Of a stretch of 64,000 bases of DNA, positions 1 to 8,475 are shown piece after piece. This DNA is from JAXLYE01 sp046351595. Its GTDB lineage: Bacteria > Myxococcota_A > Polyangia > Palsa-1104 > JAEUJZ01. Each line of letters begins with the position of its first letter. Positions within the stretch are counted from its first letter, which is position 1. Where the stretch lies: the NCBI GenBank assembly GCA_046351595.1, contig JAXLYE010000006.1:124001-188000 (forward strand). The letters run 5' to 3'. The notes beneath the pieces are model-generated. The model saw only the letters and a list, made by a program, of their open reading frames with translations. It made no database searches and was not told the DNA's origin. The position numbers and the translations under genes were made by a program.

Positions 1-216
1 CGCCAGGTAGCCGCGCTTGGCCATGTCGTCGCAGTGCTCCTGCGCGGCCTGCATCAGCGGCTGCACCGGCCCGAAGATCGGCGCCCCCGCCTTGCTGCGC
101 TCGGCGTTGAGGAGCTGCACCGCCTGACCGACGGCCTCGCTCACCTTGATCGGGCCCGGAGCCGGGGAGCCGCTGCGGTTGATGCTGATCTTGAGGTCGA
201 CGGGCTGGCTGGACAT
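1..216 (-). CDS. Hypothetical protein, 3' end outside the window
   Basis: An open frame on the minus strand begins with ATG at 216 and runs off the left edge without a stop (72 residues visible). A good ribosome binding site (AGGAG about 5 bases upstream, 222-226) supports the start. The visible N-terminus (MSSQPVDLKISINRSG) is hydrophilic, has no signal peptide or membrane segment, and continues with an Ala/Gln-rich stretch likely to be helical. I do not recognise the family. It is divergent from the phosphofructokinase gene, with about 210 bases of shared upstream region. Confidence 0.6.
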   Translation of the reverse strand, partial: MSSQPVDLKISINRSGSPAPGPIKVSEAVGQAVQLLNAERSKAGAPIFGPVQPLMQAAQEHCDDMAKRGYLA

Positions 217-430
217 GGTCACTCCTGGCTGCTGTAGGGGCCCGCGGGCCACGCCGAGCGCGGCGGACCTTGCACCGCTCCTCGACGGAAAGGCAGAGGC
301 CGGCCGGGTCATTTTATCACGTCGCCGCGGTAGACCCGCGTGGGATAATCGGGCGCCGCGGGCCGCGCCGCGGGGATCGGCCTAGCGATCAAGACGAGGC
401 AGAGGCCAGACGAGACAGAGGAAGGACGCC

Positions 431-1525
431 ATGACCGCACCAAAGACCATCGCCATCTCGACGGGGGGCGGCGACTGCCCGGGGCTCAACGCCGTGATCC
501 GGGCGGCCGCGCGCACCGCCGTGCTCAAGTACGGCTGGAACGTCATCGGCATCCCCGAGGGAATGGACGGGCTGATCTGGCCCGAGCGCGCCCGGCCGCT
601 GACGCTCAACGACGTGCGCGGCATCCTGCCGCGTGGCGGCACGATCCTCGGCACCACCAACAAGAGCAACCCGTTCGAGCTGCACTTCCGCGATCCCGAG
701 ACCGGCAACGACACGGTACGCGACGTCTCGGATCAGGTCGTGCAGAACGCGCGCGCCCTCGGCATCGACGCCCTGATCAATATTGGCGGCGACGGCACCC
801 AGCGCATCGGCCTGAAGCTTTTCCACAAGGGCCTGCCCGTCGTCGGCGTGCCCAAGACCATCGACAACGACCTGTCGTGCACCGACAGCACGTTCGGGTT
901 CGACACCGCGGTGCACGTCGCAACCGACGCGGTCGACCGCCTGCACTCGACCGCCGAGTCGCACCGCCGCATCATGATCGCCGAGGTCATGGGCCGCGAC
1001 GCCGGCTGGATCGCGCTGCACGCGGGCCTGGCCGGCGGCGCCCACGTCATCCTCATCCCCGAGATCCCGTTCACGCTGGCCAGCGTCGTCGAGTCCATCC
1101 GGCTGCGCGAGGCGGGCGGCAAGCGCTCGACGGTCATCGTGCTGGCCGAGGGCGCGAAGCTGCCTTCGGACATGCCCGGGGATCTGGTCGAGGCGCGCAA
1201 GCGCAGCCGCTTCGGCGTGTCGCTGGGAGAGCTGATCGGCGAGGCGCTGGGCCGGATGTCCGGGCGCGACGTGCGCGTGACCGTGCTCGGGCACACGCAG
1301 CGCGGCGGCACGCCGACGCCGCTCGATCGCATCCTGTCGACGCGGTTCGGCGTGGCCGCGGTCGAGCTCATCGCCCAGGGCAAGCTCGGGCACATGGTGG
1401 CGCTGCGCGGCGCCGAGATCGTCGCGGTGTCGCTGGAGGCCGCGTGCGCCCAGCAGAAGCTGGTCGACCCCGACGGAGAGCTGGTGCGCGTCGGGCGCTC
1501 GATTGGGGTATCGTTCGGCGCATGA
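431..1525 (+). CDS. pfkA: 6-phosphofructokinase, ATP-type Gly/Lys variant
   Basis: Cytoplasmic glycolytic kinase, 364 residues: fructose 6-phosphate to fructose 1,6-bisphosphate. Visible PFK motifs are the phosphate loop GGGDCPGLN (12-20), IGGDGTQ (118-124), PKTIDND (141-147, with the catalytic Asp), MGRDAGW and GHTQRGGTPTPLDR near the C-terminus. After GGD the residue is Gly, as in ATP enzymes, whereas the residue before TIDND is Lys, as in pyrophosphate-dependent enzymes. Family knowledge links the Gly/Lys pair to ATP-dependent group III PFKs such as the Streptomyces enzyme, so ATP use is the more likely reading. The start has GAGGAAGGA upstream. The TGA overlaps the ATG of the next gene (ATGA), implying translational coupling to the MoxR ATPase. 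Confidence 0.95.
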   Translation: MTAPKTIAISTGGGDCPGLNAVIRAAARTAVLKYGWNVIGIPEGMDGLIWPERARPLTLNDVRGILPRGGTILGTTNKSNPFELHFRDPETGNDTVRDVSDQVVQNARALGIDALINIGGDGTQRIGLKLFHKGLPVVGVPKTIDNDLSCTDSTFGFDTAVHVATDAVDRLHSTAESHRRIMIAEVMGRDAGWIALHAGLAGGAHVILIPEIPFTLASVVESIRLREAGGKRSTVIVLAEGAKLPSDMPGDLVEARKRSRFGVSLGELIGEALGRMSGRDVRVTVLGHTQRGGTPTPLDRILSTRFGVAAVELIAQGKLGHMVALRGAEIVAVSLEAACAQQKLVDPDGELVRVGRSIGVSFGA

Positions 1526-2445
1526 GCAACGCTTCTTCCCAAGGCTCGGGTCAAGGCCCGGGCAAAGGCTCGGGTCAAGGCTCGGGCCAGGGCCCGGGCG
1601 CCGCGCCGATGCGCTTCACCGGCACCAGCACCTACGTCGCCACGCCGGATCTGATGGTCGCGGTGAACGCCGCCATCACGCTCGGCCGACCGCTGTTGGT
1701 CAAGGGCGAGCCGGGCACCGGCAAGACCATCCTCGCCGAGGAGATCGCGCGCGCCCTCGACCGGCCGCTGATCCGCTGGCACATCAAGTCGACGACCAAG
1801 GCGCAGCAGGGCCTGTACGAGTACGACGCCGTGGCCCGCCTGCGCGACTCGCAGCTCGGTGACGCGCGCGTCCACGACATCGGCAACTACATCGTGCGCG
1901 GGCGGCTGTGGGAGGCGTTCACCAGCGACGCGCGGCCGGTGCTGCTCATCGACGAGATCGACAAGGCGGACATCGAGTTCCCCAACGATCTGCTGCTCGA
2001 GCTCGATCGCATGGAGTTCTACGTCTACGAGACGCGCGAGACCGTGGTCGCGCGGCAGCGGCCGATCGTAATTATCACCAGCAACAACGAGAAGGAGCTG
2101 CCGGATGCGTTCCTGCGCCGCTGCTTCTTCCACTACATCCGCTTCCCCGACACCGAAACCATGGCCCGCATCGTCGAGGTCCACTACCCGGGGCTCAAGG
2201 AGTCGCTGTTGCGCGAGGCGCTGGCGCTGTTCTACGAGCTGCGCGAGGTGCCGGGCCTGAAGAAGCGGCCGTCGACGTCCGAGCTGCTCGACTGGATCAA
2301 GCTGCTGCTCGCCGAGAACCTGCCGCCCGAGGCGCTGCGCAGCCGCACCGGCAGCCTGCCGCCGCTGTACGGCGCGCTGCTGAAGACCGAGCAGGACACG
2401 TCGCTGGTCGAGCGCGTCGCGGCGCAGCTTCGGCGCGGACGCTAG
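1522..2445 (+). CDS. MoxR-family AAA+ ATPase
   Basis: A 307-residue cytoplasmic AAA+ ATPase of the MoxR type, a family whose members usually act as chaperones activating partner proteins, often VWA-domain ones. Walker A GEPGTGKT lies at 62-69 and Walker B VLLIDEID at 140-147, followed by a sensor-type ITSNNEKELPDAFLRRC segment typical of MoxR. The ATG at 1522 overlaps the PFK stop codon. The first 29 residues are a Gly/Ser/Gln low-complexity tract encoded by imperfect 12-bp repeats; Met30 is a possible alternative start where homology begins. No VWA partner gene is adjacent, which is unusual for this family. The next gene is convergent and ends only 3 bases away. Confidence 0.9.
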   Translation: MSNASSQGSGQGPGKGSGQGSGQGPGAAPMRFTGTSTYVATPDLMVAVNAAITLGRPLLVKGEPGTGKTILAEEIARALDRPLIRWHIKSTTKAQQGLYEYDAVARLRDSQLGDARVHDIGNYIVRGRLWEAFTSDARPVLLIDEIDKADIEFPNDLLLELDRMEFYVYETRETVVARQRPIVIITSNNEKELPDAFLRRCFFHYIRFPDTETMARIVEVHYPGLKESLLREALALFYELREVPGLKKRPSTSELLDWIKLLLAENLPPEALRSRTGSLPPLYGALLKTEQDTSLVERVAAQLRRGR

Positions 2446-2448
2446 GCG

Positions 2449-3264
2449 CTAGGCGCGCCGCAGGTCCGTCGCTGCGAGGTAGGGCAGGGCGACGGCCAGG
2501 GTGTGCAGCCACAGGCGCAGGTCGGTGCGCGCCGTGGTGCAGAGGAGCGAGAGGAACAGCGAGGCGGCGACGAGGCGAGGCAGCGCCACGCTGCGCGGCA
2601 TCACGCCGTCCCGACCGCGCGCGCGCAGCACCAGCACCAGCGCCAGCGCCGACAGCGCCAGCACCGACTGCATCGACGCGTCCCCGAGCGGCCCGCGCAG
2701 CGCGCGGCGGAACAGACCCCACCACGAAGCGAGGATCAGCGCGTGCGCGCACAGCGGCGCCAGCACCCAGGTCGCGAGCGTGCGCAGCCCCGGCCGCAGC
2801 CCGAAGCACAGCGCCGTACCGACGGCAAAGTAGCCCCAGCCGAGCATGCCGATGATCGGCACGCCGAGGTGGCCGGCCTCGCTCCAGCGCCACAGGTGGG
2901 CGCGCACCGCCAGCACCTCGATCAGCGAGGCGTCGACGGTCACGATGGCGCCGATGAGCAGCGCGCGGTGGAGCGGCGCGCGCACGTCCGGCCACACCGC
3001 CTCGGCCACCTGCCGCGCCGACAGCACCACCAGCGGCCAGATCAGCGGAACCAGGACCGGCACGTCGCCGAGCACAAGCCACCAGCCGTCGGCGTAGCGG
3101 TAGAAGCGGTAGAAGGTGATGCAGGTCTGCTCGCCCAGCCAGGCGGCGACGGCGAGCGTCGCATAGTCCGCGAGCAGCTGTGCGAGCGGCCGGCGGCGCG
3201 ACATGGCAACCAGGGTGAGCGCGATGACAATGAGGCACAGGGTCTGGAACAGCGGCAGCGGCAC
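2449..3264 (-). CDS. Multi-pass inner membrane protein, function unknown
   Basis: A 271-residue protein made almost entirely of hydrophobic helices separated by short Arg-rich loops; I count about seven or eight likely membrane segments, starting with the N-terminal LFQTLCLIVIALTLVAM helix. A central stretch with Glu, Trp and Gly-rich helices (LIEVLAVRAHLWRW, then GVPIIGMLGWGYFAVG) loosely recalls the CruF/carotenoid-biosynthesis membrane family, but I would not assign that function. It is convergent with the MoxR gene, three bases apart, and its start region lies just before the thioredoxin-like gene on the opposite strand. Confidence 0.75.
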   Translation of the reverse strand: MPLPLFQTLCLIVIALTLVAMSRRRPLAQLLADYATLAVAAWLGEQTCITFYRFYRYADGWWLVLGDVPVLVPLIWPLVVLSARQVAEAVWPDVRAPLHRALLIGAIVTVDASLIEVLAVRAHLWRWSEAGHLGVPIIGMLGWGYFAVGTALCFGLRPGLRTLATWVLAPLCAHALILASWWGLFRRALRGPLGDASMQSVLALSALALVLVLRARGRDGVMPRSVALPRLVAASLFLSLLCTTARTDLRLWLHTLAVALPYLAATDLRRA

Positions 3265-3405
3265 AGGAGGATTCTAGGCAAAAGACCAGGGCGGCATCCT
3301 GTGAGAAGATCGCGCCAGGCCGGGATTCAACCGGCCGCACCTCCAGTCCCTGCGATCAGGTTCCCCTCCATGCCCAAAGGCATAAACAGAGGCACAAGCG
3401 GCAAC

Positions 3406-5133
3406 ATGGCGAATACCCGGTACCCAGGCGGCAGGCTCGCGGCGCTCGGCGCCGTGGTGATGGTCGCGCTCCTGTCCTCGGTCGGCGCGCGCGCCGAGAT
3501 CAAGTTCACCAGCCCGACACCGACGTTCGACGAGGCGCTGCAGCGCGCCCAAAAGCAGGGCAAGCCGCTGGTGCTCGAGTTCTCGGCGTCGTGGTGCGGG
3601 CCGTGCAAGCAGATGGCGCGCGCTCTCGAGCGGCCGGAGCTGCAGGAGGCGCTGGGCCGCGTCCACTGGCTGGTCATCGACGGCTCCGACGATCCGCTCG
3701 GCAGCCAGCTGATGCAGGCGGTGATGGCCGGCGAGCGCCTCGCCTTCCCGACCACGATCGCCTTCGACAGCGACGGCAAAGAGGTGATGCGCTACTCGGG
3801 CTTCAGCAATACGCGCGCGCTCGAGACGTGGATCCGCTCGCTGCCTGAGCGCGCCATTCCCGTCGCCGAGCTGCGCAAGAGCGCCGACGCCGCGCCTAAA
3901 GACGGCGCGCTGCAGCGGCGGGTCGCGGATCGGCTGCTCAAGGCCGGCGATCGCGCGGGCGCGCGCCAGTACCTGCTGAAGGCCGAGCAGGCCGGGCCGC
4001 CCGAGGTCGCGGCCAAGGCGGCGTGGCAGCGCCTGCGCCTGGACTACACGGATCGCAGCGAGCAGTCGGACAGCCAGCTCGGGCAGCAGCTGCTGCTGCC
4101 GGTGGCGGCCAAGTATCCGACGGGCGAGCAGGCGCTCGCCGCGGCCCGTTATCTGGCGCTCGTGTCCAAGCCGCAGGCGGCGCAGGTCGAGGCGATCCTG
4201 CTCAAGTGGGCGGCGGCGAAGCAGAGCGCCAGTGACCTGCGTGAGGCGGCGCACGTCGCGCTCAAGGCCGGGGCGGGCGCAAACCGGGCGGCGATCGAGA
4301 TCGGCAAGAAGCTCGCCGAGCAGCCCAAGCCCGACGCCGAGCGGCAGGACACGCTGGCCGAGATCGCGTTTCTGGCCGAGAACAACGTCGACAAGGCGGT
4401 GGACCTGGCGCAGAAGGCGATGGCCGGCGCGAGCGAGGCGCGCAAGCAGGCGCTGAGCGCCAACATCGAGCGCTACCGGCGCAACCAGCACGAGCCGGCC
4501 GAGCGGCCGGGCTTCGAGGCGCCCAAGCTCGCGCTGCCGAACAAGAAGAAGCCGAGCAGCTCGAGCCCGCCGAGCGCGGAGGCGCAGCTGCTCGCGCGCG
4601 GCAAGCGGGAGCTCGTGCGCAGCGTGCAAAAGGACTGCTGGCAGCTCCTCGGCTCGGCCGCGGCGATCGAGGTCGGCATCCTGAGCGGCGAGACGCCCGA
4701 GGCGCACCAGCTCATCGCGCGGCCCGGCACGTCCGGGGCCTGGCTCGGCTGCGCGGCCGAGCGCCTGCACGCGACGCCGCTGCCGCCGCGCAAGCTGTTC
4801 GTGCTGTCGATCGAGCCGGGGCCGCTGACCTGGGAGGACGAGCTCCTGGGCGCGCACGAGCAGGCCGAGGATCTGTGCCAGAAGGCCGCGGGCGAGCGCC
4901 GCAGCATCGAGATCCTGCTGAGCGGCGCCGCCGGCAGCGCGCCCGTGGTCAGCACGGCGCTGGCCGCCGCCGAGGGCAAGGATCCGCGCGCGGATCTCGA
5001 GCTGCGCGCGTGCCTGGACCGCGCCTACTCGAGCCTGAAGCTGCCGATGCCGCTGCTCGTGCGGCGGGTGCTGCGCTTCACGCGCCCGGGCGAGGCGCAG
5101 AAGCCGCCGGCGCTCGACGACGACGAGCAGTAG
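3406..5133 (+). CDS. Secreted thioredoxin-fold protein with helical repeat region
   Basis: Starting at ATG 3406 the product has 575 residues and an evident signal peptide (about residues 10-30, ending VGARA), so it should act in the periplasm. A thioredoxin-like domain follows, with the redox motif WCGPC (63-67) and a later FPTTIAF segment carrying the expected cis-proline. From about residue 140 to 370 there is an Ala/Leu-rich helical region resembling TPR-type repeats, then a Lys/Ser/Pro linker and a C-terminal domain of about 180 residues that I do not recognise. An upstream ATG at 3370 is also in frame; 3406 is preferred because the signal peptide then begins properly. Likely role: periplasmic thiol-disulfide exchange or a thioredoxin-based scaffold. 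Confidence 0.8.
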   Translation: MANTRYPGGRLAALGAVVMVALLSSVGARAEIKFTSPTPTFDEALQRAQKQGKPLVLEFSASWCGPCKQMARALERPELQEALGRVHWLVIDGSDDPLGSQLMQAVMAGERLAFPTTIAFDSDGKEVMRYSGFSNTRALETWIRSLPERAIPVAELRKSADAAPKDGALQRRVADRLLKAGDRAGARQYLLKAEQAGPPEVAAKAAWQRLRLDYTDRSEQSDSQLGQQLLLPVAAKYPTGEQALAAARYLALVSKPQAAQVEAILLKWAAAKQSASDLREAAHVALKAGAGANRAAIEIGKKLAEQPKPDAERQDTLAEIAFLAENNVDKAVDLAQKAMAGASEARKQALSANIERYRRNQHEPAERPGFEAPKLALPNKKKPSSSSPPSAEAQLLARGKRELVRSVQKDCWQLLGSAAAIEVGILSGETPEAHQLIARPGTSGAWLGCAAERLHATPLPPRKLFVLSIEPGPLTWEDELLGAHEQAEDLCQKAAGERRSIEILLSGAAGSAPVVSTALAAAEGKDPRADLELRACLDRAYSSLKLPMPLLVRRVLRFTRPGEAQKPPALDDDEQ

Positions 5134-5955
5134 CTAGGGCCTGGGCGCCGCGTCGGTGCGGCGGCCGACCACGATGTAGTGATCCGGCAGCGTCTCGGTG
5201 ATCTTCTCGGCGCCGAGGCCGGCGGCGCGCAGCTCGCCCTGCACCTGCTCGGGCGTCAGGCGGTGGCGCTTGGGAGGGCCGTGGCTCGACTCCTTGGTGA
5301 AGTCGACGATGTAGATCGCGCCGCCGGGCTTGAGGCCGGCCGCGAGCTTTTTTGCATAGGCCGCGCGCTCGGGCACGTGGTGCCACACATCCAGGATTAC
5401 GATCCGATCGGCGCTGCCCGCTGCGAGCTGCGGGTCGTCGAGCGGCACCTTCTGCGCCTTGACGCCAGCGAGGCCCTCGCGCTGCGCGCGCTCGGTCAGG
5501 TACTTGACCATGTCCTCCTCGACGTCGAGCGCCAGCACCTGCCCGCCCGGGCTCACGGCCTTTGCCAGGTGCGGCAGCAGGTAGCCGGTGCCGGCGCCCA
5601 GGTCGACGACGGTCATGCCCGGCTTTAGTTGCATGCGTGCAACAATCTCCTGCGGCTTCTGCCAGGCGTCGCGCGCGGGGTCGTCGAACTCCTTGGCCCA
5701 GCGCGCGGCGTCGGTGAAGCGGTGGACCAGCGGACCGTGGTGGCCGCCGGCGCCGTGGCCCGCCCCGTGCTCGGCCGGGCCGTGACCGGGGCCATGGCCG
5801 GTGCTGGTCGCAGCGGGCGGGCTCGCCGGCGCCTCGGGCTCTGCGGCGCGGGCAGGCGGCCTGGCGGCGAGCAGGCCGACGAGGCAGCTCAGCCCCAGGC
5901 CGGCACGGAGCGACAGCGGAGAGGACAGGGACAGGGGCAGGGACGGTCGACGCAT
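5134..5955 (-). CDS. Exported class I SAM-dependent methyltransferase-like protein
   Basis: A 273-residue protein with an N-terminal signal sequence (about 1-38) followed by a Gly/His-rich tract (about 53-75) with several GHG repeats, then a class I methyltransferase fold: SAM-binding motif VVDLGAGTG at 116-124, an acidic LALDVEEDM strand end, and later ILDVWHHV. Export of a SAM-dependent enzyme is odd because SAM is cytoplasmic; such signal-bearing methyltransferase-like proteins exist in other bacteria but their substrates are unclear. The His-rich tract might bind a metal. The gene is convergent with the preceding one; the two stop codons directly abut at 5133/5134. Confidence 0.8.
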   Translation of the reverse strand: MRRPSLPLSLSSPLSLRAGLGLSCLVGLLAARPPARAAEPEAPASPPAATSTGHGPGHGPAEHGAGHGAGGHHGPLVHRFTDAARWAKEFDDPARDAWQKPQEIVARMQLKPGMTVVDLGAGTGYLLPHLAKAVSPGGQVLALDVEEDMVKYLTERAQREGLAGVKAQKVPLDDPQLAAGSADRIVILDVWHHVPERAAYAKKLAAGLKPGGAIYIVDFTKESSHGPPKRHRLTPEQVQGELRAAGLGAEKITETLPDHYIVVGRRTDAAPRP

Positions 5956-6137
5956 GGCGCGAACCCTAGCACAGCGCTCCGGGGCCGGCCCGCTGTTACC
6001 TCGACCCGGCCGGCGTCATCTGAGTAGCGACAGCCGAAGGGACGGGCGGGCGGACCGCGCCGCGATCCCGCGCGAGCGAGCGCCGCGCCCGTCGCCAACC
6101 GTCGCTATACTGGAGCATGTCGTCGTCGAGGTGATGC

Positions 6138-6791
6138 ATGTGGTTCATCGACTCAAGCAAGATGCGTGTGCCGACCAAGGAAGAGTCTCTGCCCGGGCGC
6201 GCCGAGCGCATGAAGGTGCCGGAGCGGCACTTCGTGAACGGCAACCCGCTGTCGCCGCCCTTCCCACAGGGGCTCGAGGTGGCGATGTTCGGGCTCGGCT
6301 GCTTCTGGGGCGCCGAGAAGAAGTTCTGGCAGACGCCGGGTGTGTTCTCGACCTCGGTCGGGTACGCGGCCGGGCACACGCCCAACCCGTCGTACTACGA
6401 GGTCTGCTCGGGCAAGACCGGGCACACCGAGGTCGTGCGCGTCGTGTTCGATCCCAAGAAGGTGAGCTACGAGCAGCTCCTCAAGATCTTCTGGGAGAGC
6501 CACGACCCGACGCAGGGGATGCGCCAGGGCAACGACGTCGGGACGCAGTACCGCTCGGGCATCTACTGCACCTCCGAGGCGCAGCGCGCCGCCGCCGAGC
6601 AGACCCGCGCCGCCTACCAGAAGGTGCTGCTGGGTGCCGGCTACGAGCCGATCACGACCGAGATCCTGCCCGCCCCGGAGTTCTACTACGCCGAGGAGTA
6701 CCACCAGCAGTACCTGGCCAAGAACCCGGACGGCTACTGCGGCCTGGGCGGGACCGGCGTCGCCTGCCCGGTGGGGCTGAAGACGAAGTAG
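6138..6791 (+). CDS. msrA: Peptide methionine sulfoxide reductase MsrA
   Basis: Reduces the S-epimer of methionine sulfoxide in proteins and free amino acid. The 217-residue length matches the family (E. coli 212). The catalytic motif GCFWGAE has its nucleophile at Cys55, followed by GYAAGHTPNPSY and the GHTEVVRV and YRSGIY signatures. Two C-terminal Cys residues in a Gly-rich tail (GYCGLGG and VACPVG) correspond to the recycling cysteines of the long form of MsrA. It has no signal peptide, so it is cytoplasmic. It stands alone, convergent with the propeller lipoprotein gene. The ECF sigma/ChrR pair 7 kb away could be relevant to oxidative stress, but there is no direct link. Confidence 0.97.
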   Translation: MWFIDSSKMRVPTKEESLPGRAERMKVPERHFVNGNPLSPPFPQGLEVAMFGLGCFWGAEKKFWQTPGVFSTSVGYAAGHTPNPSYYEVCSGKTGHTEVVRVVFDPKKVSYEQLLKIFWESHDPTQGMRQGNDVGTQYRSGIYCTSEAQRAAAEQTRAAYQKVLLGAGYEPITTEILPAPEFYYAEEYHQQYLAKNPDGYCGLGGTGVACPVGLKTK

Positions 6792-6878
6792 CGGCGCGGT
6801 CGAGCGATGACGCGCGCGAGGGCGCGCGGGGCGCGACGACGCGCGGGGCGCCGGCCGGCGGCTGGGGCCCGCTCGCGC

Positions 6879-8429
6879 CTACGGGTAATAGTGCAGGATG
6901 GTGCCGCCGGCGCCGACGGCGAAGAAGTGGCCGTTGGGCAGGCCCCAGACGCCGTACAGATCCTGCGTGGTCGGCGACGTGTCGCTCTTCCACGTGCCGT
7001 CGTACCTGACGATGGTGCCGCCGTCACCGACGGCGTAGACGAGCGTGTCGGCGCCGCCCCAGACCGCGCGCAGCGGCTTCTGCGTCGGGCTGGTGGCGAC
7101 CGCGGCGAAGGCGCTGCCGTTGTAGCTGGCGATGAAGCCCTGGTCGCCGACGACGAAGCCGAGGTTGGCGCCGAACCACGCGCCGTACAGCGCCTTGGTC
7201 CCGGCCTGGCAGTTCTGGTTGGAGAACTGCATCTGGTCATTCAGCAGGCCGGCCAGGTCGACGAACGTGCAGAAGCCGTTGGCACCGACGAGCAGGCTGC
7301 GGTTGTTGCCGCCGCTTACGGGCGTGATCGCGAACAGATCCTGCGATGGCGGCGCGGTGGTGAAGGCCGGGGTCGGCGGGGTGAACCAGGTGCCGTCGCT
7401 CTTGCGGCGCCGGACCTGGCCCTTGTTGCCGATCGCGTAGAGGTTGGTGGCGTTCTGGCCGCCGACGGCGTTGAACGCCTCGGCCGTGCCGACGCTGACC
7501 TTGCCCCAGGTGCCGGTCGAGGTCATGACCGTGCCGGCGTCGCCGGTGACCACGGAGATCGGGGTGCCGCTCTTGGGGCCGCCGACGCCGCGCAGGGTCT
7601 GCGGCGCGCCCGAGGCGGGGTCCGCGGGGTTGGGCTCGCTGCGCCAGTCGGTGCCGTCGTAGTGCAGCAGCGTGCCGTTGTCGCCGACGGCAAAGATGTT
7701 GTTCAGCGACGTGCCCCAGACCGCGCGCAGGGCCGCGTTCATGCCGGCCGGTCCCTCGCTGCACCACATGCCCTGGCACAGCTCGTAGGTCACCGCGACG
7801 GTCTTGGCCTGATCCATCGTCAGCGTGCAGCGCATCGGATCCTGGGCGCTGGCGCAGGTCGCCGGCAGCCAGCCCATGAAGCGGTAGCCGCGCACGGTGC
7901 GCGCGGTCAGCGTGACCTGGGCGTTGGGGCGGAAGTTGGCCTTGCACGAGCTGCCGCAGTCGATGCCCGGTACGTCGGAGATCACGCTGCCGCCGGCCGG
8001 CGGATTGACGTTCACGGTCAGCTGGAACGTGGTGAACGAGCACATCGCCAGCGGCTGCGGATCGAGCTGCACGGTGCCGGCGTCGTAGAAGCGGTTGTCG
8101 TCGAGCGTGACCATCACGTCCTTGCGCGCGAGCACGCACGCCCCGTCCGTGGCCTCGGCGGCGACGGTCAGCGTGTCGAAGGCGTCGGCCGGGAAGTCGA
8201 AGGTGACGGGCACCTCCTGGCCGGTCTGGCCCGCGGCGATCGTGATCTCGCGGGTCTGCGGCATGCCGCGGAAGGTGGCGCTGACGCGCAGCTTCGCGGT
8301 CTCGGGCGGCAGGCCCGCGATCCGCAGCGAGACGAACGGACCTGCCTTGCCGCACGAGATCACCGTCAGCAAAAGCAGCGCGAGCAGACCAAGGCGGGGC
8401 CCAGGGCGGCGGCGCGACGTACGCTGCAT
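6879..8429 (-). CDS. Lipoprotein with AVWG/AVG beta-propeller-like repeats
   Basis: From ATG 8429 (AAGGAG six bases upstream; a weaker in-frame ATG lies at 8450) the product has 516 residues. A lipoprotein signal ends in VISC (Cys26). Next comes an Ig-like region and a Cys-containing domain with a GYRFMGW motif resembling the divergent InlB B-repeat. The C-terminal two thirds consists of repeats of the form LRAVWG...IFAVGDNGTLLHYDG, a pattern common in myxobacterial secreted proteins and consistent with a beta-propeller. It lies 46 bases downstream of the PEGA gene on the same strand, so the two may be co-transcribed. No enzymatic motif is visible. Confidence 0.85.
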   Translation of the reverse strand: MQRTSRRRPGPRLGLLALLLLTVISCGKAGPFVSLRIAGLPPETAKLRVSATFRGMPQTREITIAAGQTGQEVPVTFDFPADAFDTLTVAAEATDGACVLARKDVMVTLDDNRFYDAGTVQLDPQPLAMCSFTTFQLTVNVNPPAGGSVISDVPGIDCGSSCKANFRPNAQVTLTARTVRGYRFMGWLPATCASAQDPMRCTLTMDQAKTVAVTYELCQGMWCSEGPAGMNAALRAVWGTSLNNIFAVGDNGTLLHYDGTDWRSEPNPADPASGAPQTLRGVGGPKSGTPISVVTGDAGTVMTSTGTWGKVSVGTAEAFNAVGGQNATNLYAIGNKGQVRRRKSDGTWFTPPTPAFTTAPPSQDLFAITPVSGGNNRSLLVGANGFCTFVDLAGLLNDQMQFSNQNCQAGTKALYGAWFGANLGFVVGDQGFIASYNGSAFAAVATSPTQKPLRAVWGGADTLVYAVGDGGTIVRYDGTWKSDTSPTTQDLYGVWGLPNGHFFAVGAGGTILHYYP

Positions 8430-8475
8430 CTTCGGCTCCTTCTTCCGCATTCACGTTCGACCCGACGGCGCGGGC

